Of a stretch of 26,462 bases of DNA, positions 14,940 through 22,917 are shown piece by piece. The stretch is from Abditibacteriota bacterium. Its GTDB lineage: Bacteria > Armatimonadota > UBA5829. The stretch covers positions 1 through 26,462 of the forward strand of contig JAGDDM010000047.1 in assembly GCA_017958015.1 (NCBI GenBank), in the 5' to 3' direction. A program made the position numbers and the translations under genes. The notes below the pieces were generated by a model. The model was given only the letters and a program-made list of their open reading frames with translations, made no database searches and was not told the DNA's origin. The first letter of the stretch is position 1; every line of letters begins with the position of its first letter.

Positions 14940-17900
14940 CTGAGGACCCGCTCGCCGTCGACGGTGTCGAGGACGCCGGAGACGGTGACCGCCTCGCCCA
15001 CCGCCTTTCGGGTTGTTCCCGCCACCGCCAAACCGTTCAGGGTGGTGAGATCGATTATGTAATATCTGTCCCCGAAGACGGCGGAGACCACGGCGTTTTC
15101 CACGGTGACGATTCCGCCGTCCGCCATTGATTTGGCGCCGAGCACGGATGTGTTTTCGGCGACAAAGAAAGGTCCGTAGGTATATTCTCCGTTGGCAACA
15201 TCCGCGGAGTTGTAGCCCTTCACATGGAGGTATTTCACCCCGGTGACGGGCAGTGTGAGTGTTCCGTTTGACCACTTTGTCTCGCTTCCGATGAACTCAC
15301 ATGCGGGGTTCTCGTCCCAAACATAGCGGTAATACGCCAGCGTTCCGGCTCCGAAGCCGCCCGCGGCGGTGAAGACCGCGTTTCCGCCGTCGATAAGAGC
15401 CGTTACGGAATCGGCGGTGGGAGCGGCGGAAAGTGTGGTGCCGGAGATAAGTCCGGAGGCCTTGCTTTCGCCGCCGGCGTTGGCGGTTTTGACCCGCCGG
15501 GAGATTCGGGTGTTGGGCGCGAGTCCCGTTTCCGTCACTTCCGGCAGGGTGTAGTTAAAGCTTTCCGCCGTCTTGTTTCCGCTTGCGTCGTAGAGAACGA
15601 AGGAGGTGGCGTTTTTGGCGTAGTTTCTGAAGGTGAAAGTCACGGAGTCTTCCGTGGCGGAGGCGGCCTTGACGGCGCCCACTCCCGGGGGAATACCGGC
15701 GGCGAACACCGCGTCGTCGTAGTTATGTCTGGTGCAGGCGGCGCCGGAATAGCCCAGATACACTCTGCGGATAGCGGAGCCGGGGGCGGGATATTCCGAG
15801 GAGGCCACCTTGAGACCGTCCAGGAAGTACTCAACGTCTTCGGAGGAGCCGCTGTACGGGTTGACTCTCATTTCCAGCTTGTGCCAGCCGGCGCTTCTGG
15901 GTTTAACGTCCTCAAGGTACCATCTGCCGTTTTTCTGTATGCCCGCTTTGTAGGAGTCGGTGATGTTGACGCCGATGAAGCATCTGCCTTTGTAGGCGCC
16001 GGAGTCGTCGCAGAAGGCAAGGAGCAGTCCGCCTCTGGTGTTGGTGACGCCCGGGTCCAGGAACCAGACGGAGTATTGACCGTCCAAACAGCCGCCGGTT
16101 TTACAGCCGGAGTCCGCGGCGATGAGGGTATTGGCGATACAGGCGGTGGTGGTGTCGATGTAGAGGGAGCCGGAGCCGGGCAGGTCGCCGTGGTTCACGC
16201 TTCCGCTCCACACAGCCTTGTCGGAGGTGGCGGTCCAGTTTGATATGTCCGCGAAACCGTCCTCAAAGAAGGTCCGTCCGGCGGTGACGAGGATTATGTC
16301 GCACTTGTCGGAGGTGTTGCCGTAGTAGTCGTAGGCGGACACGCAGACGGAGACCTCGGAGGAGGCGGTGAGCCCGTCTATGGTGTATTCCGTGCCGGTG
16401 GTGGTGCCTATGAGCCGGTTGTTTTTGTAGATGTTGTAGCCCCGCACCATAATGTCGTCGGTGGAGGGGTTCCACCTGATTGTGCCGGTGGTCTCCGTGA
16501 AAGCGGATTGACGCAGATTTGTCGGGACGGAGGGCGGTTCCGTGTCCTCCCTATCGAGAACAACAATCGTCTTGCGACTTGAGGAGCCGAAGGCCGTTGA
16601 GCCCCGCTTCAGGCCGATGTTGAATGTGTAGGTACCCGGGGAGGAGGGAGCGGTGACGGTGCCGTAAAGCTTAACCGGTCTGCCCCGAAAGATGCCGCCG
16701 AACTCCGGTATCTCGTTGGAGTTGTCGTCGATGGGATCCGTGTCCACAATGACGTTGGCGTTGGAGGAAACCGCTTTCACCCCGGTGGAGGATCTCCAGG
16801 AGTTGTCCCCCAGATTCCGAACGGTGATCTCCACGTTGGCGGTTTGGCCGGGAAGCAGTGTCTCCGGCATGTTGTCGTCGATGATCTCGCCGTCGTACTC
16901 CGGCACGTTGTTGAAAGCGGAAGCGTATGCGGCGGTGGTTCGTATATACTCGCAGGGGTCACCGGAGCTCGACCACACGTCGCTTGACGTGGCGGCGCTG
17001 CCGGCGGGGATATAGGGTTCCTGAGGAATGGCGGGATAGATGCCGCTGCCCTCGTCGTACTCGTTCCAGCTCTCGATGTAGATTCTGTCGGTATCGGAGG
17101 AACTGACGGCGGCCCAGGCGTTTTTATAGGGAGTGCCGCCGTTTCGGGCCAGCATACTGCCCGGATTCCGCACGTTTTGGTCCCAATAACCGCCCTTCAG
17201 CTGCAACGACCGTATGTTGTTGTAACTTACCTGTCGGCTGTACGCCGTCACCTCGAACTGGGGCATCTTTTCGTCAAGGAAAGTAAAACCGGAGGAATAG
17301 GCGGTGCCCACCATGTAGATGCCGTTGTTGAATACGGGATGCGCCGCGCCGAACTCCTGTTTTAAGCGGTTTTCGACCTTGGCTCTGGTGAGTTTGCGAT
17401 GGTTGGCAAGAGAAAGGTGCACGTGCCATGTGTCGAGAAGAACCCTGCCGTCGATTGTCTGGATATAGCTGTCCGCCAGAGCGTCGGGATTGGTGTCGAA
17501 ATACTGGCGGTAGAAGTAGATGTAGGGCTCCATGAAGGTCTCGAAGCCGGCGTCGGTGTTCACGTCAACGGTCTTCCCCTCGCCCCACTGAATCAGCGGG
17601 TCAAGAAACGGCGCCACGGTGGGGGTTTTGTAGCCCTCCATGCGGAGTTGGTAAAGGGCCCGGAGCAGCTCGCCCCGGTGGTAGTCGTAGAAGTCGCCCA
17701 CCCGGATAAGGTGCACCCACAGCGTGTCGATGTTGGCGGACATCATGTGCTTAATCTGGTTTTTCCAGAAAGGAACCTCGCCGGTCCACGAGGAACGACC
17801 GCCCACCGGAATCCAGGGACCGCTGAGCTGGCCGGCGTTTGAGGCGTACCAACTGAACACCGAAGTTGACACGATGTCGTCGCTCGATGAATACGCCCTG

Positions 17901-17977
17901 CCCGTTGCCGCTACGTCGGCGAAAACCGCCGCCGTCGACAGAATCAAGATTATGAAAGTAAGAGAGATTTTTTTCAT
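14930..17977 (-). CDS. Large secreted glycosidase-like multidomain protein (GH99/GH71-like, DUF5010 type)
   Basis: 1015 residues with a signal peptide 1-20 (AAVFA). Residues 30-345 resemble the TIM-barrel module of GH71/GH99-like and DUF5010 proteins: WKNQIKHMMSANIDTLWVH, VAPFLDP, then IESWNEYDEGSGIYP (301-315), whose glutamates (302, 306, 309) are the likely catalytic area. Next come an Ig-like NBR1-type domain (about 370-475), a fibronectin III domain (478-565), a jelly-roll/laminin-G-like module (570-760), one or two more FN3-like domains (765-940) and a C-terminal OB-like module (945-1015) ending DTVDGERVL. That ending is of a kind I associate with Armatimonadota proteins. It probably acts on mannan-like or other host or plant glycans at the cell surface; the substrate is inferred only. 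It lies 14 nt after the glycosyltransferase stop. Confidence 0.78.
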   Translation of the reverse strand: MKKISLTFIILILSTAAVFADVAATGRAYSSSDDIVSTSVFSWYASNAGQLSGPWIPVGGRSSWTGEVPFWKNQIKHMMSANIDTLWVHLIRVGDFYDYHRGELLRALYQLRMEGYKTPTVAPFLDPLIQWGEGKTVDVNTDAGFETFMEPYIYFYRQYFDTNPDALADSYIQTIDGRVLLDTWHVHLSLANHRKLTRAKVENRLKQEFGAAHPVFNNGIYMVGTAYSSGFTFLDEKMPQFEVTAYSRQVSYNNIRSLQLKGGYWDQNVRNPGSMLARNGGTPYKNAWAAVSSSDTDRIYIESWNEYDEGSGIYPAIPQEPYIPAGSAATSSDVWSSSGDPCEYIRTTAAYASAFNNVPEYDGEIIDDNMPETLLPGQTANVEITVRNLGDNSWRSSTGVKAVSSNANVIVDTDPIDDNSNEIPEFGGIFRGRPVKLYGTVTAPSSPGTYTFNIGLKRGSTAFGSSSRKTIVVLDREDTEPPSVPTNLRQSAFTETTGTIRWNPSTDDIMVRGYNIYKNNRLIGTTTGTEYTIDGLTASSEVSVCVSAYDYYGNTSDKCDIILVTAGRTFFEDGFADISNWTATSDKAVWSGSVNHGDLPGSGSLYIDTTTACIANTLIAADSGCKTGGCLDGQYSVWFLDPGVTNTRGGLLLAFCDDSGAYKGRCFIGVNITDSYKAGIQKNGRWYLEDVKPRSAGWHKLEMRVNPYSGSSEDVEYFLDGLKVASSEYPAPGSAIRRVYLGYSGAACTRHNYDDAVFAAGIPPGVGAVKAASATEDSVTFTFRNYAKNATSFVLYDASGNKTAESFNYTLPEVTETGLAPNTRISRRVKTANAGGESKASGLISGTTLSAAPTADSVTALIDGGNAVFTAAGGFGAGTLAYYRYVWDENPACEFIGSETKWSNGTLTLPVTGVKYLHVKGYNSADVANGEYTYGPFFVAENTSVLGAKSMADGGIVTVENAVVSAVFGDRYYIIDLTTLNGLAVAGTTRKAVGEAVTVSGVLDTVDGERVLRAF

Positions 17978-17991
17978 CCGTTTCCCATGCC

Positions 17992-19332
17992 CTATTTTCT
18001 TCTTACGGCAATTACGATATCGCCGACTTCGCCCACATCCGCCAGCGAAGAGCTCAGCTCGTCTTTGCGCGTTGTTTGATATATTACGATACAGTCTTCT
18101 TTTATCGAAAAATCTTCGTCTTTCCGAACCTCAATGAGGGGATAGCCCGTGTAAAACTCCAGTTCCGGCCGCGGGGGAGAAAGCTTATACCCGTAAACCG
18201 ACAAATCCCCGGGATTTACGCTCTTTACGACGGCCGCGACCTCCTTCATCGGCTCCCATTGTTTTTCGCTCATCCTCGGCAGCACAAAAAATATAATACC
18301 GAAAATCAACGCCGCGGCGAAAAGACAGGGCAGGGCAAAAGCCTTGTCGGTCCGGCGCCAGGAACCGCCTATGAGCAGAGCGCAGGCGGGAATCATGGGC
18401 ACGATATACCCCGGGAGCTTGGAGGGTATCGCGGTAAAGACCGCGAATATCACCGCGGCCCAAAGGACGAGGAAAAGCTTGGCGGGAAGCGCCCGCAGAT
18501 CCCGGAAGGAGGCGGGAATATACAGCGACCAGGGCAGCATACCCACGAGCAACACCGGAATATAGGACCAAATCGGATAGTTGTGGGCAAAATCCTTACC
18601 CAGGGCCCTGGCAACGTTCTGGTGGAGGAAAAACTCCCGGCCGAAATCGCCGCCGGTGCGGGCGTTCGCAAGCAAAAACCAAGGGAGAGCCGCCGCTACG
18701 GCAAGAAGCAAACTCAAAAGGTACGCCCTGTCCGGCTTTTCCCGTTTGACGGCCAAATATACTCCGATTGTGAGGAAAACGAGAACCGCCGCCGCGGGAC
18801 CCTTTATCATAACGGCGCAGCCCAAGGCCGCGGAGGAAAGGATATAACAGGCTTTCCCGATTTTCCCCGTATGGGCGAGTATAAACCACAAAAGGCAGGC
18901 GGAAATCGCAAGCGTCAGGGGTCCGTCGGTGAGGCACATTCTCCCCAGAGCCGCAACCAGCGCGGACGTGGCGGTTATAAATCCGGCGAAGATGCCCCGG
19001 CGCCGGTCGAAAATCTTTGCTCCCGCCCAAGTCACGAGCCAAACAAGGAGACAGAAACACACAGCCGAAGGCAGCCGCAGAGCGAACTCGTTTACGCCGA
19101 AGACTTTCATTGACTGCGCCTGAAGCCAATAGCAAAGGGGCGGCTTGTCGTAAAAGGGCAGTCCCCCCAAACGGGGAATCGTATAATCTCCGGAAACGAG
19201 CATATTGAACGACGCGGAGCCGTACATACCCTCGTCCGTCCCCATAAGGGGCATTTTTCCGAGACGGGTAAGACACACCGCGATTGTCAGCAATATGAGG
19301 GTAATTAAACCCTTATTCCCCGGACGTTTCAT
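17992..19332 (-). CDS. ArnT/GT39-like membrane glycosyltransferase
   Basis: 446 residues with about 11 membrane helices. It belongs to the GT-C superfamily: the first loop has GTDEGMYG (D33, E34, the catalytic or metal-binding acidic pair), followed by GLPFYDKPPLCYWLQA, typical of ArnT-like and dolichyl-phosphate-mannose-type transferases that use polyprenyl-phosphate sugars on the outer face of the inner membrane. A second RMCLTDGPL motif matches the conserved loop 4 acidic residue. It starts 20 nt inside the PAP2 gene, so the two are translationally linked. The acceptor could be lipid A, a glycan or a protein; the sequence does not tell. Confidence 0.85.
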   Translation of the reverse strand: MKRPGNKGLITLILLTIAVCLTRLGKMPLMGTDEGMYGSASFNMLVSGDYTIPRLGGLPFYDKPPLCYWLQAQSMKVFGVNEFALRLPSAVCFCLLVWLVTWAGAKIFDRRRGIFAGFITATSALVAALGRMCLTDGPLTLAISACLLWFILAHTGKIGKACYILSSAALGCAVMIKGPAAAVLVFLTIGVYLAVKREKPDRAYLLSLLLAVAAALPWFLLANARTGGDFGREFFLHQNVARALGKDFAHNYPIWSYIPVLLVGMLPWSLYIPASFRDLRALPAKLFLVLWAAVIFAVFTAIPSKLPGYIVPMIPACALLIGGSWRRTDKAFALPCLFAAALIFGIIFFVLPRMSEKQWEPMKEVAAVVKSVNPGDLSVYGYKLSPPRPELEFYTGYPLIEVRKDEDFSIKEDCIVIYQTTRKDELSSSLADVGEVGDIVIAVRRK

Positions 19333-19861
19333 GTTGTTTGAACACTTCTCCCACGGCGGCGCCCACTATACATCCGAAAACGCAGCCGAAAAGGACGTCC
19401 ACCGGAAAGTGGGAACCGAGATATATTCGGGAAAGGCCGATGGCCGTCGCCAAAATCAAAAGATAGGGTCTCGTTTTGGGGTACACCGAGGAAACCGCCA
19501 AGGCGAAGGCGAAGCCGGAGGCGGTGTGGCCGGAGGGGAAACTGTTGGCGAGGAAATGCTCCCCGGCGGTGCGCACGTCCGTCATGGTGAGCAGGGGCCT
19601 GGGCCGCTCCCAAATATGTTTCAGCAGAGCGGTGACGATGCCCGCCCCGGCGATGGCGATGAGTCCCGCGTAACCCGCCCGGCGGAGCTTCACGTCCCCG
19701 CGGTAAAATCCCAGAGCGATAAGCACGAGCCCCGTCACGGAAAAGACAATACCGTAGCCGATGACGGAAAGAACGAACATGGTTCCGTCAAGGGAGTCCG
19801 CGGTGCAGCGGCCGTTTATGAAGCGAAATACCGCCTTGTCTATGTTTGTGATTGATGTCAT
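19313..19861 (-). CDS. PAP2-family membrane phosphatase
   Basis: 182 residues with about five membrane helices. The three phosphatase motifs are intact: KHIWERPRP (81-89), PSGH (109-112) and SR-x5-H-x3-D (S144, R145, H151, D155). Relatives dephosphorylate undecaprenyl pyrophosphate, phosphatidate or lipid A. Being coupled to a polyprenyl-phosphate-dependent glycosyltransferase, recycling of the lipid carrier is a reasonable guess. The ATG is preceded by pyrimidine-rich sequence (CTCAATCTCCGACA) without any Shine-Dalgarno, because repeat R3 abuts the start. Confidence 0.9.
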   Translation of the reverse strand: MTSITNIDKAVFRFINGRCTADSLDGTMFVLSVIGYGIVFSVTGLVLIALGFYRGDVKLRRAGYAGLIAIAGAGIVTALLKHIWERPRPLLTMTDVRTAGEHFLANSFPSGHTASGFAFALAVSSVYPKTRPYLLILATAIGLSRIYLGSHFPVDVLFGCVFGCIVGAAVGEVFKQHETSGE

Positions 19862-19869
19862 TGTCGGAG

Positions 19870-19950
19870 ATTGAGGGATTGGGGGAAAAGGGTTTCGAGA
19901 CCCTTTACGAAGCGAATACCGGCGGAAACCGACCCCCGAGACCTATCGTT
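19870..19950. repeat. Intergenic palindromic repeat R3 in the PAP2 leader
   Basis: Hairpin AAAGGGTT-TCGA-GACCCTTT (19887-19906, one G:T pair) is flanked by GGGGG (19881-19885) and CCCCC (19933-19937). It contains GAAGCGAATACCGGC, close to the AAGCGAACACCGAC of R1. It lies within the transcribed leader of the PAP2 gene. Confidence 0.55.
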
Positions 19951-19972
19951 AAATTATATTTTCACCGATACT

Positions 19973-20001
19973 ATTATACCCGTTTTTGCAATTCACGGCA
20001 A
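19973..20001 (-). promoter_or_regulatory. Promoter for PAP2-glycosyltransferase-glycosidase operon
   Basis: Read on the minus strand: -35 TTGCCG (19996-20001), a 17-nt spacer and -10 TATAAT (19973-19978). The leader would be about 105 nt and include R3. It interleaves with the pfp promoter on the other strand. Confidence 0.65.
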
Positions 20002-20014
20002 TATGGAGTATAAT
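19986..20014 (+). promoter_or_regulatory. Promoter for pfp
   Basis: -35 TTGCAA (19986-19991), a 17-nt spacer and a consensus -10 TATAAT (20009-20014). The start should be near 20021, giving a leader of about 50 nt. It overlaps the leftward promoter, so both cannot be occupied at once. Confidence 0.75.
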
Positions 20015-20072
20015 ATACAGGCACTTCGGGTGCGTGAAATGTATATTATTAAAAAACACGAGGATACAACAG

Positions 20073-21725
20073 ATGAGCAAAGAAATCTCACCGCTCCAGA
20101 AGCTTCGCTACGAATACAAGCCCAAGCTTCCCAAAGCCCTCAGAGGCACCAATGTCTCCGTCTCCTTCGGAGCCGCCGGCACTCCCGACGGCGACGGCGA
20201 GAAGATTAAAGAACTCTTCCCCAACACCTTCGGCCAGAAACTGGTCACCATCACCGAAGGCGGCGACGCTGTCCCCAACAGCCCCATCAAAGTGGGCGTC
20301 GTTCTCTCCGGCGGCCAGGCCCCCGGCGGACACAACGTCATCGCCGGTCTCTATGACGCCCTCAAGAACGCCAACCCGGCCAACAAACTCTACGGCTTCC
20401 TGAAGGGCCCCGCGGGCATCATGAAGGGCAACTACGTTGAGCTGGACGACGAAATCATCGACTCCCACCGCAACACCGGCGGCTTCAGCATGATTATGAG
20501 CGGCAGAGACAAGATTACCACCGACGAGGATCTGTCAAACTGCAAGAAGAACTTCGACGCTCTGGACCTTGACGGCTGCGTCATCATCGGCGGCGACGAC
20601 TCCAATACCAACGCCGCGGTTCTGGCGGAATACCTCCGGGCCGTGGGCTCCAAGACATGCATCATCGGCGTGCCCAAGACCATCGACGGCGACATGAAAA
20701 ACGAGTACATCGAAACCAGCTTCGGCTTCGACACCGCCTGCAAGACCTACTCCGAGCTCATCGGCAACATCTGCCGGGACGCCACCTCCGCCGTTAAGTA
20801 TTGGCACTTCGTGCGTCTTATGGGCAGAGCCGCCAGCCACGTCACCCTTGAGTGCGGCTTCCAAACCCATCCCAACATCACTCTCGTTTCCGAGGAAGTC
20901 AGCGCCAAGAACACCACTCTGGGCGAAATCGTTGACTACATCGTCGACGTCATCGTCAAGAGAGCCGAGCAGGGCAAGAACTACGGCGTTCTGCTGGTTC
21001 CCGAAGGTCTGCCGGAGTTCATTTCCGACATCAAGACCACCATCGACGAGATAAGCGCCATTCTTGGCGACAAGGAAAAGGAACTGGCGGCCATGAGCGA
21101 GACCGCGGAAAAGATAGCTTTCGTGTCCGGACTCCTCTCCGAGGGCGGCAAGAAGGTTTACGCCTCCCTGCCCGCTTCCGCCCAGCAGGTTCTGCTCACC
21201 AGAGACAGCCACGGCAACGTGCCCCTCTCTCAGGTTGAGACCGAGCGGCTCCTTATCGACCTCGTGGGCAACAAGATTAAGCAGCTGAAGGCCCAGGGCA
21301 AGACGAACGCCAAGTTCGCCGCCCAGAACCACTTCTTCGGCTACGAAGGCCGCTGCGCCATGCCCACAAACTTCGACGCGGACTACTGCTACAGCCTGGG
21401 CGCCGCCGCCGCGGTTCTGGTTCGGGCCGGACTTACCGGTTACACCGTGAACGTGCTGAACATGACCAAGGACAGCGACGAATGGGTTGCCGGCGGCGTG
21501 CCCGTCACCATGATGCTCTGCATCGAGACCCGCAAGGGCAAAGACACCCCGGTCATCAAGAAGGCTCTCGTTGACCTGGAGGGCAAGCCCTTCAAGTACT
21601 TCGCCGCCAACAGAGACGAGTGGGCCCTGAACGATTGCTACACCTTCCCCGGCGCGATTCAGTACTACGGTCCCTCCGAAGTCTGCGACATTACCTCCAA
21701 GACTCTGGCCTTGGAAAAGAACTGA
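20073..21725 (+). CDS. pfp: Pyrophosphate-dependent phosphofructokinase, long form
   Basis: 550 residues from the ATG at 20073, with GAGGA about 9 nt before it. A frame extension upstream to 19986 would cross the promoter and is rejected. The enzyme interconverts fructose 6-phosphate and fructose 1,6-bisphosphate with pyrophosphate, working in both glycolysis and gluconeogenesis. Length and sequence fit the long (plant beta-like) clade: GVVLSGGQAPGGHNVI (75-90), GGDDSN (173-178, where ATP enzymes have GGDGS) and PKTIDGDMKN (201-210, lysine and GD marking pyrophosphate use), then MGRAASH for fructose phosphate binding and HFFGYEGRCAMPT. It is followed by a TPR gene 177 nt away. No terminator of standard shape is seen between them. 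Confidence 0.95.
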   Translation: MSKEISPLQKLRYEYKPKLPKALRGTNVSVSFGAAGTPDGDGEKIKELFPNTFGQKLVTITEGGDAVPNSPIKVGVVLSGGQAPGGHNVIAGLYDALKNANPANKLYGFLKGPAGIMKGNYVELDDEIIDSHRNTGGFSMIMSGRDKITTDEDLSNCKKNFDALDLDGCVIIGGDDSNTNAAVLAEYLRAVGSKTCIIGVPKTIDGDMKNEYIETSFGFDTACKTYSELIGNICRDATSAVKYWHFVRLMGRAASHVTLECGFQTHPNITLVSEEVSAKNTTLGEIVDYIVDVIVKRAEQGKNYGVLLVPEGLPEFISDIKTTIDEISAILGDKEKELAAMSETAEKIAFVSGLLSEGGKKVYASLPASAQQVLLTRDSHGNVPLSQVETERLLIDLVGNKIKQLKAQGKTNAKFAAQNHFFGYEGRCAMPTNFDADYCYSLGAAAAVLVRAGLTGYTVNVLNMTKDSDEWVAGGVPVTMMLCIETRKGKDTPVIKKALVDLEGKPFKYFAANRDEWALNDCYTFPGAIQYYGPSEVCDITSKTLALEKN

Positions 21726-21730
21726 TTTTA

Positions 21731-21812
21731 CCGGGGTCGGGGGTCGGAGAAGGCGCCGGACTTGCCGGCGGTTCCGCCAACCCCCACCCCATTCAAAAAA
21801 ACTTTTTTTGAA
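21731..21812. repeat. Palindromic intergenic block R4 after pfp
   Basis: Three nested structures. G-rich (about 21733-21747) and C-rich (about 21777-21790) tracts can pair imperfectly. Inside is CGCCGG-ACTTG-CCGGCG (21754-21770). Just after is a perfect 10-bp inverted repeat with a one-base centre, TTCAAAAAAA-C-TTTTTTTGAA (21792-21812). The block may act as the pfp terminator and resembles R1 and R3 in its paired G and C tracts. Confidence 0.5.
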
Positions 21813-21860
21813 AAACCGGGAACATCCGGTCCCGCGATTGCGTCAAAATATACGTAATCT

Positions 21861-21874
21861 GTCCGGAAACGGAC
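21861..21874 (+). promoter_or_regulatory. GAAA-tetraloop hairpin in the leader of the TPR gene
   Basis: GTCCG-GAAA-CGGAC, a perfect five-bp stem with a GNRA loop, ends 28 nt before the TPR gene ATG and is followed by an A-run and AAGGAAGGA. It may keep the ribosome site single-stranded or protect the 5' end. No convincing promoter could be placed nearby. Confidence 0.4.
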
Positions 21875-21902
21875 AAAAAAATAATGAAGGAAGGACGGTT
21901 TA

Positions 21903-22301
21903 ATGAGCGCGCAGGAAATAAGTCTTGCCAACGGTGTTTCCCTGCTGAAGCAGGGAGAAATCAATGACGCCGTTGACGTTCTGGAAAAGTTTACGAGAAA
22001 CAACAGCGAAAATTCCGAAGCATTTGTGTATCTCGCCTCGGCCTACACGGCCCAAGAGAGACACAATCTGGCCATCGGAGCACTCAAACGAGCCAGCGAA
22101 CTTAAACCCAAATCATCCAAAATCCGCTTCGCCTTGGGTCAGTCCTACGAAGCGGCGGGAGTCCCCAAAGAGGCTCTCAAAGAATACAAAAAAGCCTTGG
22201 AAATAGAACCGGACTACGGCCTGGCTAAGGGCGCGTACATGAGCCTTTACCGCAGACTGCCGGAAATTCTCTCCGGAGGCATCGAAATAACAGCGCATTA
22301 A
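21903..22301 (+). CDS. Small TPR-repeat protein
   Basis: 132 residues, cytoplasmic (no signal peptide). About three tetratricopeptide repeats cover 8-110: GVSLLKQGEINDAVDVLEKF, AYTAQERHNLAIGALKRASE and GQSYEAAGVPKEALKEYKKA, each with the usual alanine and glycine pattern and a final EIEPDYG. Such proteins are protein-binding scaffolds; the partner is unknown. AAGGAAGGA gives a good ribosome site. A strong terminator follows. It may be read with pfp or alone. Confidence 0.85.
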   Translation: MSAQEISLANGVSLLKQGEINDAVDVLEKFTRNNSENSEAFVYLASAYTAQERHNLAIGALKRASELKPKSSKIRFALGQSYEAAGVPKEALKEYKKALEIEPDYGLAKGAYMSLYRRLPEILSGGIEITAH

Positions 22302-22317
22302 TTATTCGTAATTTACG

Positions 22318-22342
22318 GGCACCGCGCCGGCGGTGCCTTTTT
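22318..22342 (+). terminator. Intrinsic terminator of the TPR gene
   Basis: GGCACCG-CGCCGG-CGGTGCC (22318-22337) followed by TTTTT. A textbook GC stem and T-run, 17 nt after the stop codon. Confidence 0.9.
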
Positions 22343-22350
22343 ATTGCGTA

Positions 22351-22379
22351 TTGCATTTTTCGGCGGGATGTGCTAAAAT
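22351..22379 (+). promoter_or_regulatory. Promoter of mscL
   Basis: -35 TTGCAT (22351-22356), a 17-nt spacer and extended -10 TGC-TAAAAT (22371-22379). It sits directly behind the TPR terminator, so mscL is its own unit. A start near 22386 gives a leader of about 28 nt with AGGAGG before the ATG. Confidence 0.7.
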
Positions 22380-22413
22380 TTTCACGTAAATCTTTTTCAG
22401 GAGGTATTATCCC

Positions 22414-22821
22414 ATGAAAGCTTTTTTGAACGAATTTAAAGCCTTCGCCATGCGCGGAAACGTCATCGACCTCGCCGTCGGCGTTATCATCGGCGGAGCC
22501 TTCCAGGCCATCGTAAAGTCCCTGGTTGACGACATTCTCTCCCCTCTCATCGGCCTCATCGTGAAGCAGGACTTCAACGAACTCGCCGCCACGGTTTTCG
22601 ATGTGAAGATTAAGTACGGCTCCTTCATCACCGCCACCATTAACTTCATCATCATGGCCTTCGTCATCTTCCTTCTGGTGAAGGGTCTCAACAAGCTCAC
22701 CTCCATCGGCGCCAAACCCGCGGAAGAAGCTCCCACCACCAAGGAATGCCCCTTCTGCAAGTCCGAAGTCAACATCGCGGCCACCCGCTGCCCCAACTGC
22801 ACTTCCGAACTTTCCGACTAA
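22414..22821 (+). CDS. mscL: Large-conductance mechanosensitive channel with zinc-ribbon tail
   Basis: 135 residues. MscL forms a pentameric pore in the inner membrane that opens under osmotic downshock. The N-terminal MKAFLNEFKAFAMRGNVIDL and the first pore helix AVGVIIGGAF are conserved; the second helix spans about 70-92. The usual cytoplasmic helix bundle is replaced or followed by a zinc ribbon, CPFC (112-115) and CPNC (126-129), seen also in some other anaerobes. AGGAGG precedes the ATG. It is flanked by its own promoter and terminator. Confidence 0.96.
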   Translation: MKAFLNEFKAFAMRGNVIDLAVGVIIGGAFQAIVKSLVDDILSPLIGLIVKQDFNELAATVFDVKIKYGSFITATINFIIMAFVIFLLVKGLNKLTSIGAKPAEEAPTTKECPFCKSEVNIAATRCPNCTSELSD

Positions 22822-22833
22822 TCAAACAACATT

Positions 22834-22862
22834 AAAGGCGCCCGGATGGGCGCCTTTGTTTT
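22834..22862 (+). terminator. Intrinsic terminator of mscL
   Basis: AAAGGCGCCC-GGAT-GGGCGCCTTT (22834-22857), a perfect ten-bp stem followed by GTTTTTG. The A/T base makes it usable from both sides. Confidence 0.9.
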
Positions 22863-22880
22863 TGATACCGTTTCCTGTTT

Positions 22881-22912
22881 AAAACGCCCGGCGCTCGGCC
22901 GGGCGGTATTTT
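22881..22912 (-). terminator. Terminator of nrdD (bidirectional shape)
   Basis: CGCCCGG and CCGGGCG arms (22885-22891 with 22899-22905) around a seven-nt loop. On the minus strand TTTT follows; on the plus strand TATTTTTG follows. It lies a few nt beyond the nrdD stop and backs onto the mscL terminator. Confidence 0.85.
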
Positions 22913-22917
22913 TGTTT

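Noticed and set aside
19986..20072. Upstream start for pfp
   Set aside because: It would start inside the -35 element, before the transcript start, and has no similarity to the family.
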